Shown here one piece after another: positions 38,057 to 47,252 of a DNA stretch of 64,000 bases. The stretch's first letter is position 1, and each line of letters opens with the position of its first letter. This DNA is from Aquabacterium humicola. Its GTDB lineage: Bacteria > Pseudomonadota > Gammaproteobacteria > Burkholderiales > Burkholderiaceae_C. Below the pieces are notes generated by a model. The model ran no database searches. It was given only the letters and a program-made list of their open reading frames with translations, and was not told the DNA's origin. Both the position numbers and the translations under genes were made by a program. Where the stretch lies: NCBI RefSeq assembly GCF_030167915.1, contig NZ_JARGNB010000010.1:1-64000 (forward strand), in the 5' to 3' direction.

Positions 38057-39078
38057 AGCCGTTCCCCGTTTGCCGATCCTGGCCCGTCGCCTGTTCCCTC
38101 GCCGCCGCCGCGCTGGCGCTGCCCACCATCGCGCAGGCCCAGGCCGTGCAGGTCGGCGGCCAGATCCGCCTGACCGTCAACCGCGTGCAGACCGGCCACC
38201 AGAGCGCCGTGAAGGAACTGCGCGACAACGCGTCGCGGCTGTCGTTCCGCGGCACCGAGGACCTGGGCGACGGCCTGCGCGCGCAGTTCGGCCTGGAGAT
38301 GGGCTTCAACGCCGACTCGGGCGAGCTGACCAGTCCCGCCTACCGATACTCCTACGTCGCGCTCGGGGGCGCGTTCGGCACCCTCGCGCTCGGCCGGCTC
38401 GACTCCGGCAACCCGACCGGCTCGCCGCTGTACTCGCAGGTCACTGCGATCACCACCTTCGCGGCCAACGACGCCGGGGCGACGGCGATCGGCACCTCGA
38501 TGCTCAATTCGCGCAACCGCACGTCGAATTCCATCGGCTACCGCAGCCCGGCCTTCGGCGGGGCCGAGCTGATGGCGCGCTACTACTGGCGGGGCGCCGG
38601 CACTGCCGCCGAAGCGGAAGACGATGCCCGCTCGCTCGACCTCGGCGTGCTGTACCGCGCCGGCCCGGTGATCGCCGGGCTCGGCTATGCAAAGGACGCG
38701 CGCTCGGGCGGCCTGAAGACCAACGAGCTCGACGACAAGTGGCAGGCCGGCCTGCGCTTCGATGCCGGCGACATCGAGCCCTATGTGCTGTTCGGCGTCG
38801 ACCGCTACCGCGCCACCGCCAGCACGCGGCGCGACGTGAAGTTCGCGATCGTCGGTGCGCTCGCCAAGCGGGGCCAGCACAGCGTGGTGCTGAACCTGCT
38901 GCAGCGCGACGTGCAGGCCAACCGCAGCGGCGAGCGCAAGCGCTGGCAGGCGGCCTGGCTCTATGCGCTGTCGAAGCGCACCGAACTGCAGGCCTTCGCC
39001 GACAGCGACGGCATCGACTCGACGAAGTCCGACGTGCGGGTGCGGGCGATCGGCGCGGGCATCAAGCATGTCTTCTGA
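38053..39078 (+). CDS. Gram-negative porin (PorB/OmpC type)
   Basis: A 341-residue outer-membrane protein. A signal peptide ends at AQAQAVQ (~residue 31), followed by SRLSFRGTEDLGDGLRAQF, the conserved porin start, and a C-terminal IGAGIKHVF with terminal Phe, the BAM signal. It would admit small peptides or amino acid derivatives for this operon. The start is GTG inside a GTGA overlap with the amidohydrolase gene. A porin within a catabolic operon suggests substrate-induced uptake across the outer membrane. Confidence 0.87.
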   Translation: MKPFPVCRSWPVACSLAAAALALPTIAQAQAVQVGGQIRLTVNRVQTGHQSAVKELRDNASRLSFRGTEDLGDGLRAQFGLEMGFNADSGELTSPAYRYSYVALGGAFGTLALGRLDSGNPTGSPLYSQVTAITTFAANDAGATAIGTSMLNSRNRTSNSIGYRSPAFGGAELMARYYWRGAGTAAEAEDDARSLDLGVLYRAGPVIAGLGYAKDARSGGLKTNELDDKWQAGLRFDAGDIEPYVLFGVDRYRATASTRRDVKFAIVGALAKRGQHSVVLNLLQRDVQANRSGERKRWQAAWLYALSKRTELQAFADSDGIDSTKSDVRVRAIGAGIKHVF

Positions 39079-39115
39079 CGCCCTCGCGAGGCCGGTTCAC
39101 ACTGCGGGGATCATC

Positions 39116-40081
39116 ATGATGAACAAGCGCCACCTCCTCATGCTCGCCGCCGCGTTGATGGCCGCTGGCGGCGCCGCGCGTGCCAGCGACTTTCCGGAGC
39201 GACCGGTGCGGGTGATCGTGCCGTTCCCGGCCGGCGGCGCGGCCGACGCTGCGATGCGCGTGGTCGCGAAGAAGCTCGGCGAGACCTGGAAGCAGCAGGT
39301 GCTGGTCGAGAACAGCGCCGGCGTGCACGCGATCAAGGCCGGCGCCGCCGCGCCCGCCGACGGCCACCACCTGCTGCTGGCGGCCGGGTCGCAGATCGTC
39401 ACCGGCCCGCTGCTGCGCAGCAAGCTGCCGTACCACCCGCAGCGCGACCTCGTGCCGGTCGGGCGCCTGGTCACCAACCCGCCGGTGCTGCTGGCGCATC
39501 CTTCGCTCGGGGTGAAGTCGGTCAAGGACCTGATCGCGCTGGCGAAGAAGCGGCCCGGCGAGCTGAACTTCAGCTCCAGCGGCATCGGCAGCCCGAACCA
39601 GCTGGCGATGGAGATGTTCCAGGCGATGACCGGCACCGACATGGTCCACGTGCCCTACAAGGGCGGGGCGCCCTCGGTGATCGAGCTGGTCGGCGGCCAG
39701 GTGCAGATCGGCATCAATGCGATCCCCAGCGTGCTGACCCATGTGCGGGCGAACAAGCTGGTCGCGCTGGCGGTGGCCAGCAGCCAGCGCGCCCGCTCGC
39801 TGCCGGATCTGCCGACGATCGCCGAGGCCGCCGTGCCGGGTTTCGAATACACGATCTGGTACGGCCTGTTCGCGCCGGCGAAGACGCCGCAGGCCATCGT
39901 CGACCGCCTCAGCGACGACCTGCAGCGCGCGCTCGCCGACGCCGAGGTGCAGCGCCTGCTGGTCGAGCAGGGCAACGAGCCGGCGCCGACCTCGTCGGCC
40001 AAGCTCGCGCAGTTCATCCAGCAGGACCAGCATCGCTGGGCCAAGCTGGTGCGCGAGCGCAATCTGAAGATCGAGGATTGA
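39116..40081 (+). CDS. Tripartite tricarboxylate transporter substrate-binding protein (Bug/TctC family)
   Basis: A 321-residue periplasmic binding protein. The signal peptide ends near ARASD, then the Bug signature FPERPVRVIVPFPAGGAAD follows, with the carboxylate loop PYKGGAPSVIELVGGQVQ. It probably binds a carboxylate such as an amino acid derivative freed or imported by its operon partners. ATG 39116 or 39119 are both possible. Its stop overlaps a TTG candidate start of the next gene. Confidence 0.85.
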   Translation: MMNKRHLLMLAAALMAAGGAARASDFPERPVRVIVPFPAGGAADAAMRVVAKKLGETWKQQVLVENSAGVHAIKAGAAAPADGHHLLLAAGSQIVTGPLLRSKLPYHPQRDLVPVGRLVTNPPVLLAHPSLGVKSVKDLIALAKKRPGELNFSSSGIGSPNQLAMEMFQAMTGTDMVHVPYKGGAPSVIELVGGQVQIGINAIPSVLTHVRANKLVALAVASSQRARSLPDLPTIAEAAVPGFEYTIWYGLFAPAKTPQAIVDRLSDDLQRALADAEVQRLLVEQGNEPAPTSSAKLAQFIQQDQHRWAKLVRERNLKIED

Positions 40082-40083
40082 TC

Positions 40084-41691
40084 GTGGGCCGCGCCCTTGG
40101 CGTGCTGGCGTTCCTGGCCGCGCTGCTGGCGGCCACCGGCGCCGTCGCGCAGTTCGACCCGGCGAAGGTGGTGCGCGAGGCCCCGGCCGTCGCCGCGCGA
40201 TATCCCGATCCGCCGCTGCGCTACGACACGCCGGCCTTCCTCGAGGACCGCACCGATTTCACGTCGCTGGCCGAGGCGCTGGCCTTCGCCGATCGCCTCG
40301 CGGCCGGGTCGAGGCATCTGCAGCTGACGCAGGCCGGCGTCTCGCAGCGGGGCCGGCCGGTGCCGCTGCTCGTGCTGACCGGCCAGGGCCGCATCGACCC
40401 GGCGTTGCCGACGGTGCTGGTGATCGGCCAGCAGCACGGCAACGAACCGGCCGGCGGCGAGGCGGTGCTGGCGCTGGCGCAGCTGTTCGCCGGCCCGCGC
40501 GCCGCGCTGCTCGACCGGGTGAACCTGCTGCTGATGCCGCGCGCCAACCCCGATGGCGCCGAAGCCTTCGAGCGCGCGACGGCCAACGGCATCGACGTCA
40601 ACCGCGACCACCTGCTGCTGCGCACGCCGGAAGGCCGCGCGGTGGCCGAGGTGATCGCGCAGTACCGGCCGCAGGTGGTGCTGGACCTGCACGAGTTCAC
40701 TGTCGCCGGGCGCTGGATCGCGAAGTTCGGCGGGCTGCAGCGGGTCGACGCGCAACTGCAGCCGGCCACCGTCGGCAACCTCGACCCCGGCCTCGCGGCG
40801 GCGACGCGGCGCGAGTTCGCCGAACGTGTGCAGGCCGCGTGGACGTCGCACGGCCTCGGCCACGACGACTACCAGACCGGCTCGTCCGATCCGCAGGACC
40901 GCGTGGTGTCGATGGGCGGCGTGCAGCCCGACACCGGCCGCAACGTCGCGGGACTGCGGCCGGCGGTGAGCCTGCTGGTCGAGGTGCGCGGCGTCGGCCT
41001 GGGGCGCGCGCACCTGGCGCGGCGGGTGCATGCGCACGTGGTGGCCGCGAGCAGCGTGATCGACACCGCCGCGGCGCTGGGGCCGCGGCTGCTCGCGCTC
41101 ATCGAGCAGGCCGGCCGCGACACGGCCACGCGCGCCTGCGGCGGCGAGCTGGTGATCGCCGCGCGCCATTCACCCGCGCGCCGGCAGCTCGTGCTCGTCG
41201 ACGTGCGCACCGGTGCCGACGTGCCGGTGGAGGTCGAGTGGCGCGCCGCCGATCCGCTGCAGGTCGAGCGTGCACGGCCGCGGCCCTGCGGCTACCTCTT
41301 CGATGCGGCGGCGGCACCGGCGGCGCTGGAACGCCTGCGCCTGCTCGGTGCGCATTGGCAGCGCAGCGCGGCGGCCGGCCGCTGGTCGGTCGAACGGTAT
41401 GTCGTGTCCGCCGAAGCCGGCGGCCAGCGCCAGGATGCGCGCGGCGCGATCGACGATGGCGACGGCCCGCCGCTGCGCCTGCTGCGCGTGCGCACCGAAG
41501 CCGCCGACGAAGCGGTGGACGCCGGCCTGGTCTATGTGCCGCTCGACCAGCCGCTGGCCGGGCTGATCGCCGCGGCACTCGAGCCGGACAGCCAGAACAG
41601 CTTCGCCGCCAACCACCTGCTGGACCCGGATGCGGCGCGGCTGCGCCGGGTGATGAAGCGGCCCGAGCCGGGCCAGCTCGCGGCGCCGTGA
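40084..41691 (+). CDS. Secreted M14-family zinc carboxypeptidase
   Basis: A 535-residue protein. A signal peptide ends near TGAVAQF (~residue 22). The zinc site is HGNE in IGQQHGNEPAGGE (HxxE), the third ligand is His in VLDLHEF, and the likely catalytic Glu is in SLLVEVRG. It should trim C-terminal residues from peptides in the periplasm, feeding amino acid derivatives to the amidohydrolase. The C-terminal ~180 residues are not recognised. A TTG at 40078, overlapping the previous stop, is an alternative start; GTG 40084 is used here. Confidence 0.8.
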   Translation: MGRALGVLAFLAALLAATGAVAQFDPAKVVREAPAVAARYPDPPLRYDTPAFLEDRTDFTSLAEALAFADRLAAGSRHLQLTQAGVSQRGRPVPLLVLTGQGRIDPALPTVLVIGQQHGNEPAGGEAVLALAQLFAGPRAALLDRVNLLLMPRANPDGAEAFERATANGIDVNRDHLLLRTPEGRAVAEVIAQYRPQVVLDLHEFTVAGRWIAKFGGLQRVDAQLQPATVGNLDPGLAAATRREFAERVQAAWTSHGLGHDDYQTGSSDPQDRVVSMGGVQPDTGRNVAGLRPAVSLLVEVRGVGLGRAHLARRVHAHVVAASSVIDTAAALGPRLLALIEQAGRDTATRACGGELVIAARHSPARRQLVLVDVRTGADVPVEVEWRAADPLQVERARPRPCGYLFDAAAAPAALERLRLLGAHWQRSAAAGRWSVERYVVSAEAGGQRQDARGAIDDGDGPPLRLLRVRTEAADEAVDAGLVYVPLDQPLAGLIAAALEPDSQNSFAANHLLDPDAARLRRVMKRPEPGQLAAP

Positions 41692-41771
41692 AGTGACGGG
41701 CATGGGCGCGCCGCGGCCCCGGCCGTGGGGCCTCGTGCGATCCGGCCTCACCGCTCGTCTATAAACGCGAG

Positions 41772-43493
41772 GTGCACCACGACCTCCCGCTGATCACCAC
41801 GCTCGCCGCCGCGCTCGGTCTCGCGCTGGTGCTGGGCTTCGTCGCCGCGCGATTGAAGCTGCCGGTGCTCGTCGGCTACCTGCTGGCCGGCATCGTCCTC
41901 GGCCCGGCGACGCCGGGTTACGTCGCCGACGTCGGCATCGCCAGCCAGCTGTCCGAGATCGGCGTGATGCTGCTGATGTTCGGTGTCGGCCTGCACTTCT
42001 CGCTGGCCGACCTCATGGCGGTGCGCAAGATCGCGCTGCCCGGCGCGGTGGTGCAGATGGGCGTCGCGACGGCGCTGGGCATCGGCGTCAGTGCCGCCTG
42101 GGGCTGGAGCCTGGGTGCCGGGCTGGTGTTCGGGCTGGCGCTGTCGGTGGCCAGCACGGTGGTGCTGTTGAAGGCGCTCGAGGGGCGCGGTGCGCTCGAG
42201 ACGATGAACGGGCGCATCGCGATCGGCTGGCTGGTGGTCGAGGACCTCGCGATGGTGCTGGTCCTGGTGCTGCTGCCGGCGCTGGCCGGTCCGCTCGGTG
42301 GTGCTGCGGGGCAGGGCGCCGCCACGCCGCTCTGGCAGGCCCTCGGCCGCACGCTGCTCGAGGTTGGCGCCTTCGTCGCGCTGATGCTGATCGTCGGCCG
42401 GCGCCTGTTCCCGTGGCTCTTGTGGCTGGTGGCGAAGACTGGCTCGCGCGAGCTCTTCACGCTGTGCGTGGTCGCCGCGGCGGTCGGCATCGCCTACGGC
42501 TCGGCCGAGCTCTTCGGCGTGTCGTTCGCGCTCGGTGCCTTCTTCGCCGGCATGGTGCTGCGCGAATCGCCCTTCAGCCAGCGCGCGGCCGAAGAGTCGC
42601 TGCCGCTGCGCGATGCGTTCTCGGTGCTGTTCTTCGTCTCGGTGGGCATGCTGTTCGATCCGCGCGTGCTGGTCGAGCGGCCGCTGCAGGTGCTGGCGGT
42701 GGTGGCGATCATCGTGCTGGGCAAGTCGATCGCCGCCGGCGTGCTGGTGCTGCTGTTCCGTTATCCGCTGAACACCGCGCTGACCGTGTCGGCCAGCCTG
42801 GCGCAGATCGGCGAGTTCTCGTTCATCCTCGCCGCTTTGGGCGTGCAGCTGAAGCTGCTGCCGGTCGAGGGCCAGAGCCTGATCCTGGCCGGCGCGCTGA
42901 TCTCGATCACGCTGAACCCGCTGGTGTTCACGCTGATCGAGCCGGTGCAGCGCTGGGTCCGCGACCGCTCGGCGCTGGCGCGCCGGCTCGAGGCCCGCGA
43001 CGACCCGCTGGCCGAGCTGCCGTTGGAAACCGGCGAGGCCTTCCTGAAGCGCCAGGTGGTGATCGTCGGCCATGGCCGGGTCGGCCGCCACATCGCCGAA
43101 GCGCTGCTGCGCGCCGGCACGCCCTTCGTCATCGCCGAGCAGAACCGCGAGCGCGTCGAGGGGCTGCGCGCGCAGGGCCTCGCCGCGGTGGCCGGCGACG
43201 CCGCCGATCCGGCGGTGCTGATCCAGGCCCACGTCGCCGAAGCCCGCGTGCTGGTGATTGCGACGCCCGACACCGTCGGCGCCGCCGCGATGATCGAGAC
43301 CGCGCGCACGCTGAACCCGGGCATCCGCATCGTGCTGCGCTGCCACGACGAGGCCGAAGGGCGGCTGCTGGCGGCGATACCGAATACCCGCGTCTTCCTC
43401 GGCGAGCAGGCGCTGGCCGAGGCGATGCTGGCCGACGTGCAGCACAGCGGCCGCGGCCAGACGCCGGCGCCGGCCCAGCCGCGCGCCGCCTGA
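41772..43493 (+). CDS. Kef/YbaL-type CPA2 monovalent cation:proton antiporter
   Basis: A 573-residue inner-membrane protein. About 12 transmembrane helices (to ~residue 385) form the Na/H exchanger domain (GYLLAGIVLGPATPGYV and VASTVVLLKALEGRGAL). It is followed by a cytoplasmic TrkA-N/RCK domain (VVIVGHGRVGRHIAEALL, near 428). It should exchange K+ or Na+ for protons under nucleotide control, as in YbaL/KefB. The GTG at 41772 is preceded closely by TATAAA, hinting at a very short leader. No ancillary KefF/G gene is adjacent. Confidence 0.87.
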   Translation: MHHDLPLITTLAAALGLALVLGFVAARLKLPVLVGYLLAGIVLGPATPGYVADVGIASQLSEIGVMLLMFGVGLHFSLADLMAVRKIALPGAVVQMGVATALGIGVSAAWGWSLGAGLVFGLALSVASTVVLLKALEGRGALETMNGRIAIGWLVVEDLAMVLVLVLLPALAGPLGGAAGQGAATPLWQALGRTLLEVGAFVALMLIVGRRLFPWLLWLVAKTGSRELFTLCVVAAAVGIAYGSAELFGVSFALGAFFAGMVLRESPFSQRAAEESLPLRDAFSVLFFVSVGMLFDPRVLVERPLQVLAVVAIIVLGKSIAAGVLVLLFRYPLNTALTVSASLAQIGEFSFILAALGVQLKLLPVEGQSLILAGALISITLNPLVFTLIEPVQRWVRDRSALARRLEARDDPLAELPLETGEAFLKRQVVIVGHGRVGRHIAEALLRAGTPFVIAEQNRERVEGLRAQGLAAVAGDAADPAVLIQAHVAEARVLVIATPDTVGAAAMIETARTLNPGIRIVLRCHDEAEGRLLAAIPNTRVFLGEQALAEAMLADVQHSGRGQTPAPAQPRAA

Positions 43494-43667
43494 CCGGGGC
43501 GCGGGCCGGTCCCCGGCAGCGGCCGCAGCGCCCGGAACCGGCGCCCGAATCCCCCTTTTTTCCGCGCATGCCGGCGTCCGCGCTGGCCGATGATGGGCGA
43601 ACCTCCCAGGAGTCCCCTCGGCCATGGCCCAGCTCGTCCGTTTCCCGATCGTCACCGGAGCCCGCGC

Positions 43668-44714
43668 ATGAAGATCGCCCACCGCGGCATCGGCCGCGAG
43701 CACCGCCCCTACGTGATCGCCGAGATGTCGGGCAACCACAACCAGTCGCTCGACCGGGCGCTGGCGATCGTCGACGCGGCGGCCGATGCCGGCGCCGACG
43801 CGATCAAGCTGCAGACCTACACCGCCGAGACGATGACGCTGGACTCCACCGCGCCCGGCTTCGTGATCGACGATCCGAAGAGCCTGTGGGCCGGCCGCCA
43901 GCTGTTCGATCTGTACCACGAGGCCCACACGCGGTGGGCCTGGCATCCGGCGATCTTCGAGCGCGCCGCGGCGCGCGGCCTGCATGCGTTCTCGACCCCC
44001 TTCGACGAGACGGCGGTCGACTTCCTCGAAACGCTGGGCGTGCCCGCGTACAAGATCGCGTCCTTCGAGTGCACCGACCTGCCGTTGATCCGCAAGGTGG
44101 CGGCCACGGGCAAGCCGATGATCATCTCGACCGGCATGGCCTCGGTCGCCGAGATCGACGAGACGCTGCGAACCGCGCGCGCTGCCGGCGCGAAGGACAT
44201 CGTGCTGCTCAAGTGCACCAGCACCTACCCGGCGACCCCCGAGAACACCAACCTCAACACGATTCCCGTGTTGCGCCAGACCTTCGGCTGCGAAGTGGGC
44301 CTGTCGGACCACACGATGGGCTGCGGCGCGGCCATCGCCGCGGTCGCGCTGGGCGCCACGGTGATCGAGAAGCACTTCACCCTGGCGCGCGCCGACGGCG
44401 GCGTCGACTCCACCTTCTCGCTGGAACCGCAGGAGCTGAAGCTGCTGCGGATCGAGAGCGAACGCGCCTGGCAGGCGATGGGCGGCGTGGTCTTCGGCGG
44501 CACCGCGGCCGAAGAGAAGTCGCTGGCCTACCGGCGCTCGTTGTACGTCGTCAAGGACATGCAGCCGGGCGAAGCCTTCAGCGCCGACAACGTGCGCGCG
44601 ATCCGGCCCGGCATGGGCCTGGCGCCCAAGTACTTCGACACGGTGCTGGGCATGCGCGCGGTGAAGTCGATTGCGCGCGGCACGCCGCTGGACTGGGCCC
44701 TGCTGAAGGGTTGA
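43668..44714 (+). CDS. pseI: Pseudaminic acid synthase
   Basis: A 348-residue NeuB-family enzyme that condenses 2,4-diacetamido-trideoxy-altropyranose with phosphoenolpyruvate to give Pse. The N-terminal TIM barrel holds EMSGNHNQSLDRAL, IKLQTYTAETMTL and KCTSTYPATPENTNL; the C-terminal SAF antifreeze-like domain starts near residue 285 (SLYVVKDMQPGEAFSADNVR). Start ATG 43668 gives the usual length. It is separated from pseC-F-G-H by ~8 kb of unrelated genes but heads the amidotransferase set. Confidence 0.9.
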   Translation: MKIAHRGIGREHRPYVIAEMSGNHNQSLDRALAIVDAAADAGADAIKLQTYTAETMTLDSTAPGFVIDDPKSLWAGRQLFDLYHEAHTRWAWHPAIFERAAARGLHAFSTPFDETAVDFLETLGVPAYKIASFECTDLPLIRKVAATGKPMIISTGMASVAEIDETLRTARAAGAKDIVLLKCTSTYPATPENTNLNTIPVLRQTFGCEVGLSDHTMGCGAAIAAVALGATVIEKHFTLARADGGVDSTFSLEPQELKLLRIESERAWQAMGGVVFGGTAAEEKSLAYRRSLYVVKDMQPGEAFSADNVRAIRPGMGLAPKYFDTVLGMRAVKSIARGTPLDWALLKG

Positions 44715-44724
44715 AGGGGCCGCG

Positions 44725-45873
44725 ATGAAATACTGCTGCCGCTGCGTCCAGCCCGACACGCGCCCGAACACAGTCTTCTCCGCCGCCGGCATCTGCCCGG
44801 CCTGCGACTACGTCGAGGCGATCCGGCATGTCGACTGGCAGGAGCGCATCGACATCCTGGGCGACCTCTTCGGATCCCGCAAGCGCAAGCCCGGCGTCTT
44901 TCACGACTGCATCATCGGCGTCTCCGGCGGCAAGGACTCGACCCGCCAGGCGATGTGGGTGCGCGACAAGTTCGGCATCAACCCGCTGCTGGTCTGCCTG
45001 AGCTACCCGCCGGAGCAGGCCACCGAGCGCGGCATGGCCAACCTGTCCAACCTGATCGAGCTGGGCTTCGACGTGGTCGTCTCCGCGCCCGCGCCGAAGA
45101 CCTGGAAGGACCTGAAGCGCGACGGCTTCGCGAAGTTCACGAACTCCTTCCGCTCCACCGAGCTGGCGCTCTTTTCCGCGGTGCCGCAGATCGCGCTGCG
45201 CTACGGCATCGACCTGATCCTGTGGGGCGAGAACCCCGCGCTGCAGTTGGGCGACCTGAAGACGTTGGGCAAGACCGGCTACGACGGCAACAACCTGCGC
45301 CACATGAACACGCTGTCGTCGGGCACGCAGTGGATGCTCGACGGCGGCTACACGCCGCAGCAACTGCTGCCCTACAACTACCCGCAGAGCGAGGAGTTCC
45401 TCGCTTCCGGGCTGCAGATCATCTACCTGGGCTGGTTCCTCGGCGACTGGTCGCTGGTGAACAACGCGATGTACTCCTGCGGCGACGGCCTGGAGATCCG
45501 CGCGGACCGCGTCGGCAAGACCGGCGACCTCTACGGCGTGACCGCGCTGGACGAGGACTTCACGCCGATCAACCAGATGATCAAGTACTACAAGTTCGGC
45601 TTCGGCCGCACGACGGACTACGTGAACGAGGAGATCCGCCTCGGCCGGCTGTCGCGCGACGAAGGCATCAAGCTCGTCGAGCAGTTCGACGATGCCTGCG
45701 CGCCCGAGTACATCGCGAAGTACTGCGACTACCTCGGCATCACCGTGGCCGCCTTCTGGGCGCAGGTGCATGCGGCGACCAACCGGCGCCTCTTCGACAT
45801 CCACCCCGACGGCCGCATCACGCGCAAGTTCACGGTCGGCGTCGGCATGCCGGTGCTGGAGATGGCGGCATGA
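44725..45873 (+). CDS. N-acetyl sugar amidotransferase (PseA/WbpG family), paralogue 1
   Basis: A 382-residue PP-loop ATPase. An N-terminal zinc-like cysteine set (CCRC at 4-7, CPAC at 24-27) precedes the PP-loop SGGKDS at residues 67-72, intact here. Such enzymes convert an acetamido group of a nonulosonic or related sugar into an acetamidino group using ammonia from a HisH/HisF-type pair. It sits 10 bases after pseI and 4 bases overlapping hisH-like, so Pse carrying an acetamidino group (as in Campylobacter PseA products) is the likely product. The exact acceptor is inferred. Confidence 0.85.
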   Translation: MKYCCRCVQPDTRPNTVFSAAGICPACDYVEAIRHVDWQERIDILGDLFGSRKRKPGVFHDCIIGVSGGKDSTRQAMWVRDKFGINPLLVCLSYPPEQATERGMANLSNLIELGFDVVVSAPAPKTWKDLKRDGFAKFTNSFRSTELALFSAVPQIALRYGIDLILWGENPALQLGDLKTLGKTGYDGNNLRHMNTLSSGTQWMLDGGYTPQQLLPYNYPQSEEFLASGLQIIYLGWFLGDWSLVNNAMYSCGDGLEIRADRVGKTGDLYGVTALDEDFTPINQMIKYYKFGFGRTTDYVNEEIRLGRLSRDEGIKLVEQFDDACAPEYIAKYCDYLGITVAAFWAQVHAATNRRLFDIHPDGRITRKFTVGVGMPVLEMAA

Positions 45874-46478
45874 AGCGCATCACCGCCGGCCTCGTCGACT
45901 ACGGCGCGGGCAACATCGCGTCGGTCTCGCGCGCGCTCACCGGCCTCGGCTACCGCTGCCGCATCACGCGCGACATGGAAACGCTGGCGGCGGCCGACGT
46001 GATGATCCTGCCCGGTGTCGGCGCCTTCCCCGCCGCGATGGCCGCGCTGCACCAGCACCGTCTCGTCGACTTCATCCAGAACCAGGCGCGCCGCGGCCAG
46101 CCGATGATCGGCATCTGCCTCGGCATGCAGCTGCTGGCGGAGACGTCGAGCGAACACCGGCTGACCTCCGGCCTCGGCCTGATCCCCGGCCAGGTGGTGC
46201 CGCTCGGCGACGCGCGCTGGCACATCGGCTGGAACACCATCGAGGTGCTCGGCGACGAGCCGTTGCTGAAGCCCAGCGACGCGAAGTCGCTGTACTTCAA
46301 CCACTCCTATGTCTTCGAGGCGCCCGCGGAGTACCGCGTCTGCGTCTCGCGACTGGAGTCTCCTTTCACCGTGGCCGTGCGCCGCGGCAACATCGTCGGG
46401 TTGCAGTTCCACCCGGAAAAGAGCCAGATCGCCGGGCGCGAGCTGCTCAAGAACGTCATCGAAGGACTGGTGCAGTGA
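45870..46478 (+). CDS. HisH-like glutamine amidotransferase of the sugar amidotransferase set
   Basis: A 202-residue class I glutaminase with nucleophile Cys83 in GICLGMQLL and the His/Glu pair in QFHPEKS near residue 185. It should release ammonia from glutamine for the amidotransferase through the HisF-like partner, as in WbpG-HisH2-HisF2 of Pseudomonas. It is a paralogue of histidine-biosynthesis HisH, with no other his gene nearby. ATGA overlaps tie it to both neighbours. Confidence 0.85.
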   Translation: MKRITAGLVDYGAGNIASVSRALTGLGYRCRITRDMETLAAADVMILPGVGAFPAAMAALHQHRLVDFIQNQARRGQPMIGICLGMQLLAETSSEHRLTSGLGLIPGQVVPLGDARWHIGWNTIEVLGDEPLLKPSDAKSLYFNHSYVFEAPAEYRVCVSRLESPFTVAVRRGNIVGLQFHPEKSQIAGRELLKNVIEGLVQ

Positions 46479-47248
46479 TCAAGAAGCGATTGGTGGGCGT
46501 GGTGACCGTCAAGGACGGCTGGGCCGTGCAGTCGATGGGCTTCCAGCGCCACCTGCCGATGGGCAAGCCCGAGGTCGTCATCGAGAACCTCGACCGCTGG
46601 GGTGCCGACGAGATCCTCGTGCAGTGCATCGACCGCACGCGCGGCGACCTCGGTCCGGATCTGAAGCTGCTGGAGCGCATCAGCCGCAAGGGCCTGTCGA
46701 CGCCGCTGATCTATGTCGGCGGCATCCGCACGGTCGAAGAAGGTGTCGCCGCGGTGCAGGCCGGGGCCGAGCGCATCGGTGTCGATACGCTGCTGCGCGA
46801 CGATCCGAAGACCGCGGCCGCGCTGGCCGGGCCGCTGGGCGCGCAGGCGCTGATCGCGGTGCTGCCGCTGGCGCTGAACGACGGCAAGATCGCCTGGCTG
46901 GACCACCGCGTCGGCCGTTCGACCGACATCGGCGCCGAGACCGCCGCCGTGCTGAAGGCCGGCGCGATCTCGGAAGCCCTGGTGATCGACTGGAAGCACG
47001 AAGGCCAGCGCGAAGGTTTCGACACCCGCCTGCTCGACCGCTTTCCGATCGCCGGCATGCCGCTGATCGCCTTCGGCGGCCTGAGCGATGCCGACCAGCT
47101 GCGCGCGGTGCTGGAGCGCCGCAACGTCGTCGCTGCCGGCGTCGGCAACTTCCTGAGCTATCGCGAGCACGCGGTGCAGCAGTTCAAGCAGCAGCTGCTC
47201 GGCCTGCCGCTGCGGCCGCCGACGTACGCGCAACCCGCGTGGGCCTGA
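46475..47248 (+). CDS. HisF-like protein lacking catalytic aspartates
   Basis: A 257-residue TIM barrel of the HisF family. Compared with Thermotoga HisF, catalytic Asp11 is replaced by Thr11 (RLVGVVTVKDG), and Asp130 falls in VLPLALNDG where no Asp aligns. The imidazole-forming cyclase reaction is therefore unlikely. It probably serves as an ammonia channel between the HisH-like glutaminase and the sugar amidotransferase. The GTG at 46475 is inside a GTGA overlap with the HisH-like gene. Confidence 0.82.
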   Translation: MIKKRLVGVVTVKDGWAVQSMGFQRHLPMGKPEVVIENLDRWGADEILVQCIDRTRGDLGPDLKLLERISRKGLSTPLIYVGGIRTVEEGVAAVQAGAERIGVDTLLRDDPKTAAALAGPLGAQALIAVLPLALNDGKIAWLDHRVGRSTDIGAETAAVLKAGAISEALVIDWKHEGQREGFDTRLLDRFPIAGMPLIAFGGLSDADQLRAVLERRNVVAAGVGNFLSYREHAVQQFKQQLLGLPLRPPTYAQPAWA

Positions 47249-47252
47249 GACC

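Noticed and set aside
41748-44792. A 1014-codon open frame on the minus strand
   Set aside because: It is antisense to the Kef antiporter and pseI, is made of Arg/His/Gln/Ala-rich repeats typical of shadow frames in high-GC DNA, and resembles no protein family.
45870-47248. HisH and HisF as histidine biosynthesis genes
   Set aside because: They lie between two sugar amidotransferase genes with stop/start overlaps, no other his gene is near, and the HisF-like protein lacks the cyclase aspartates.
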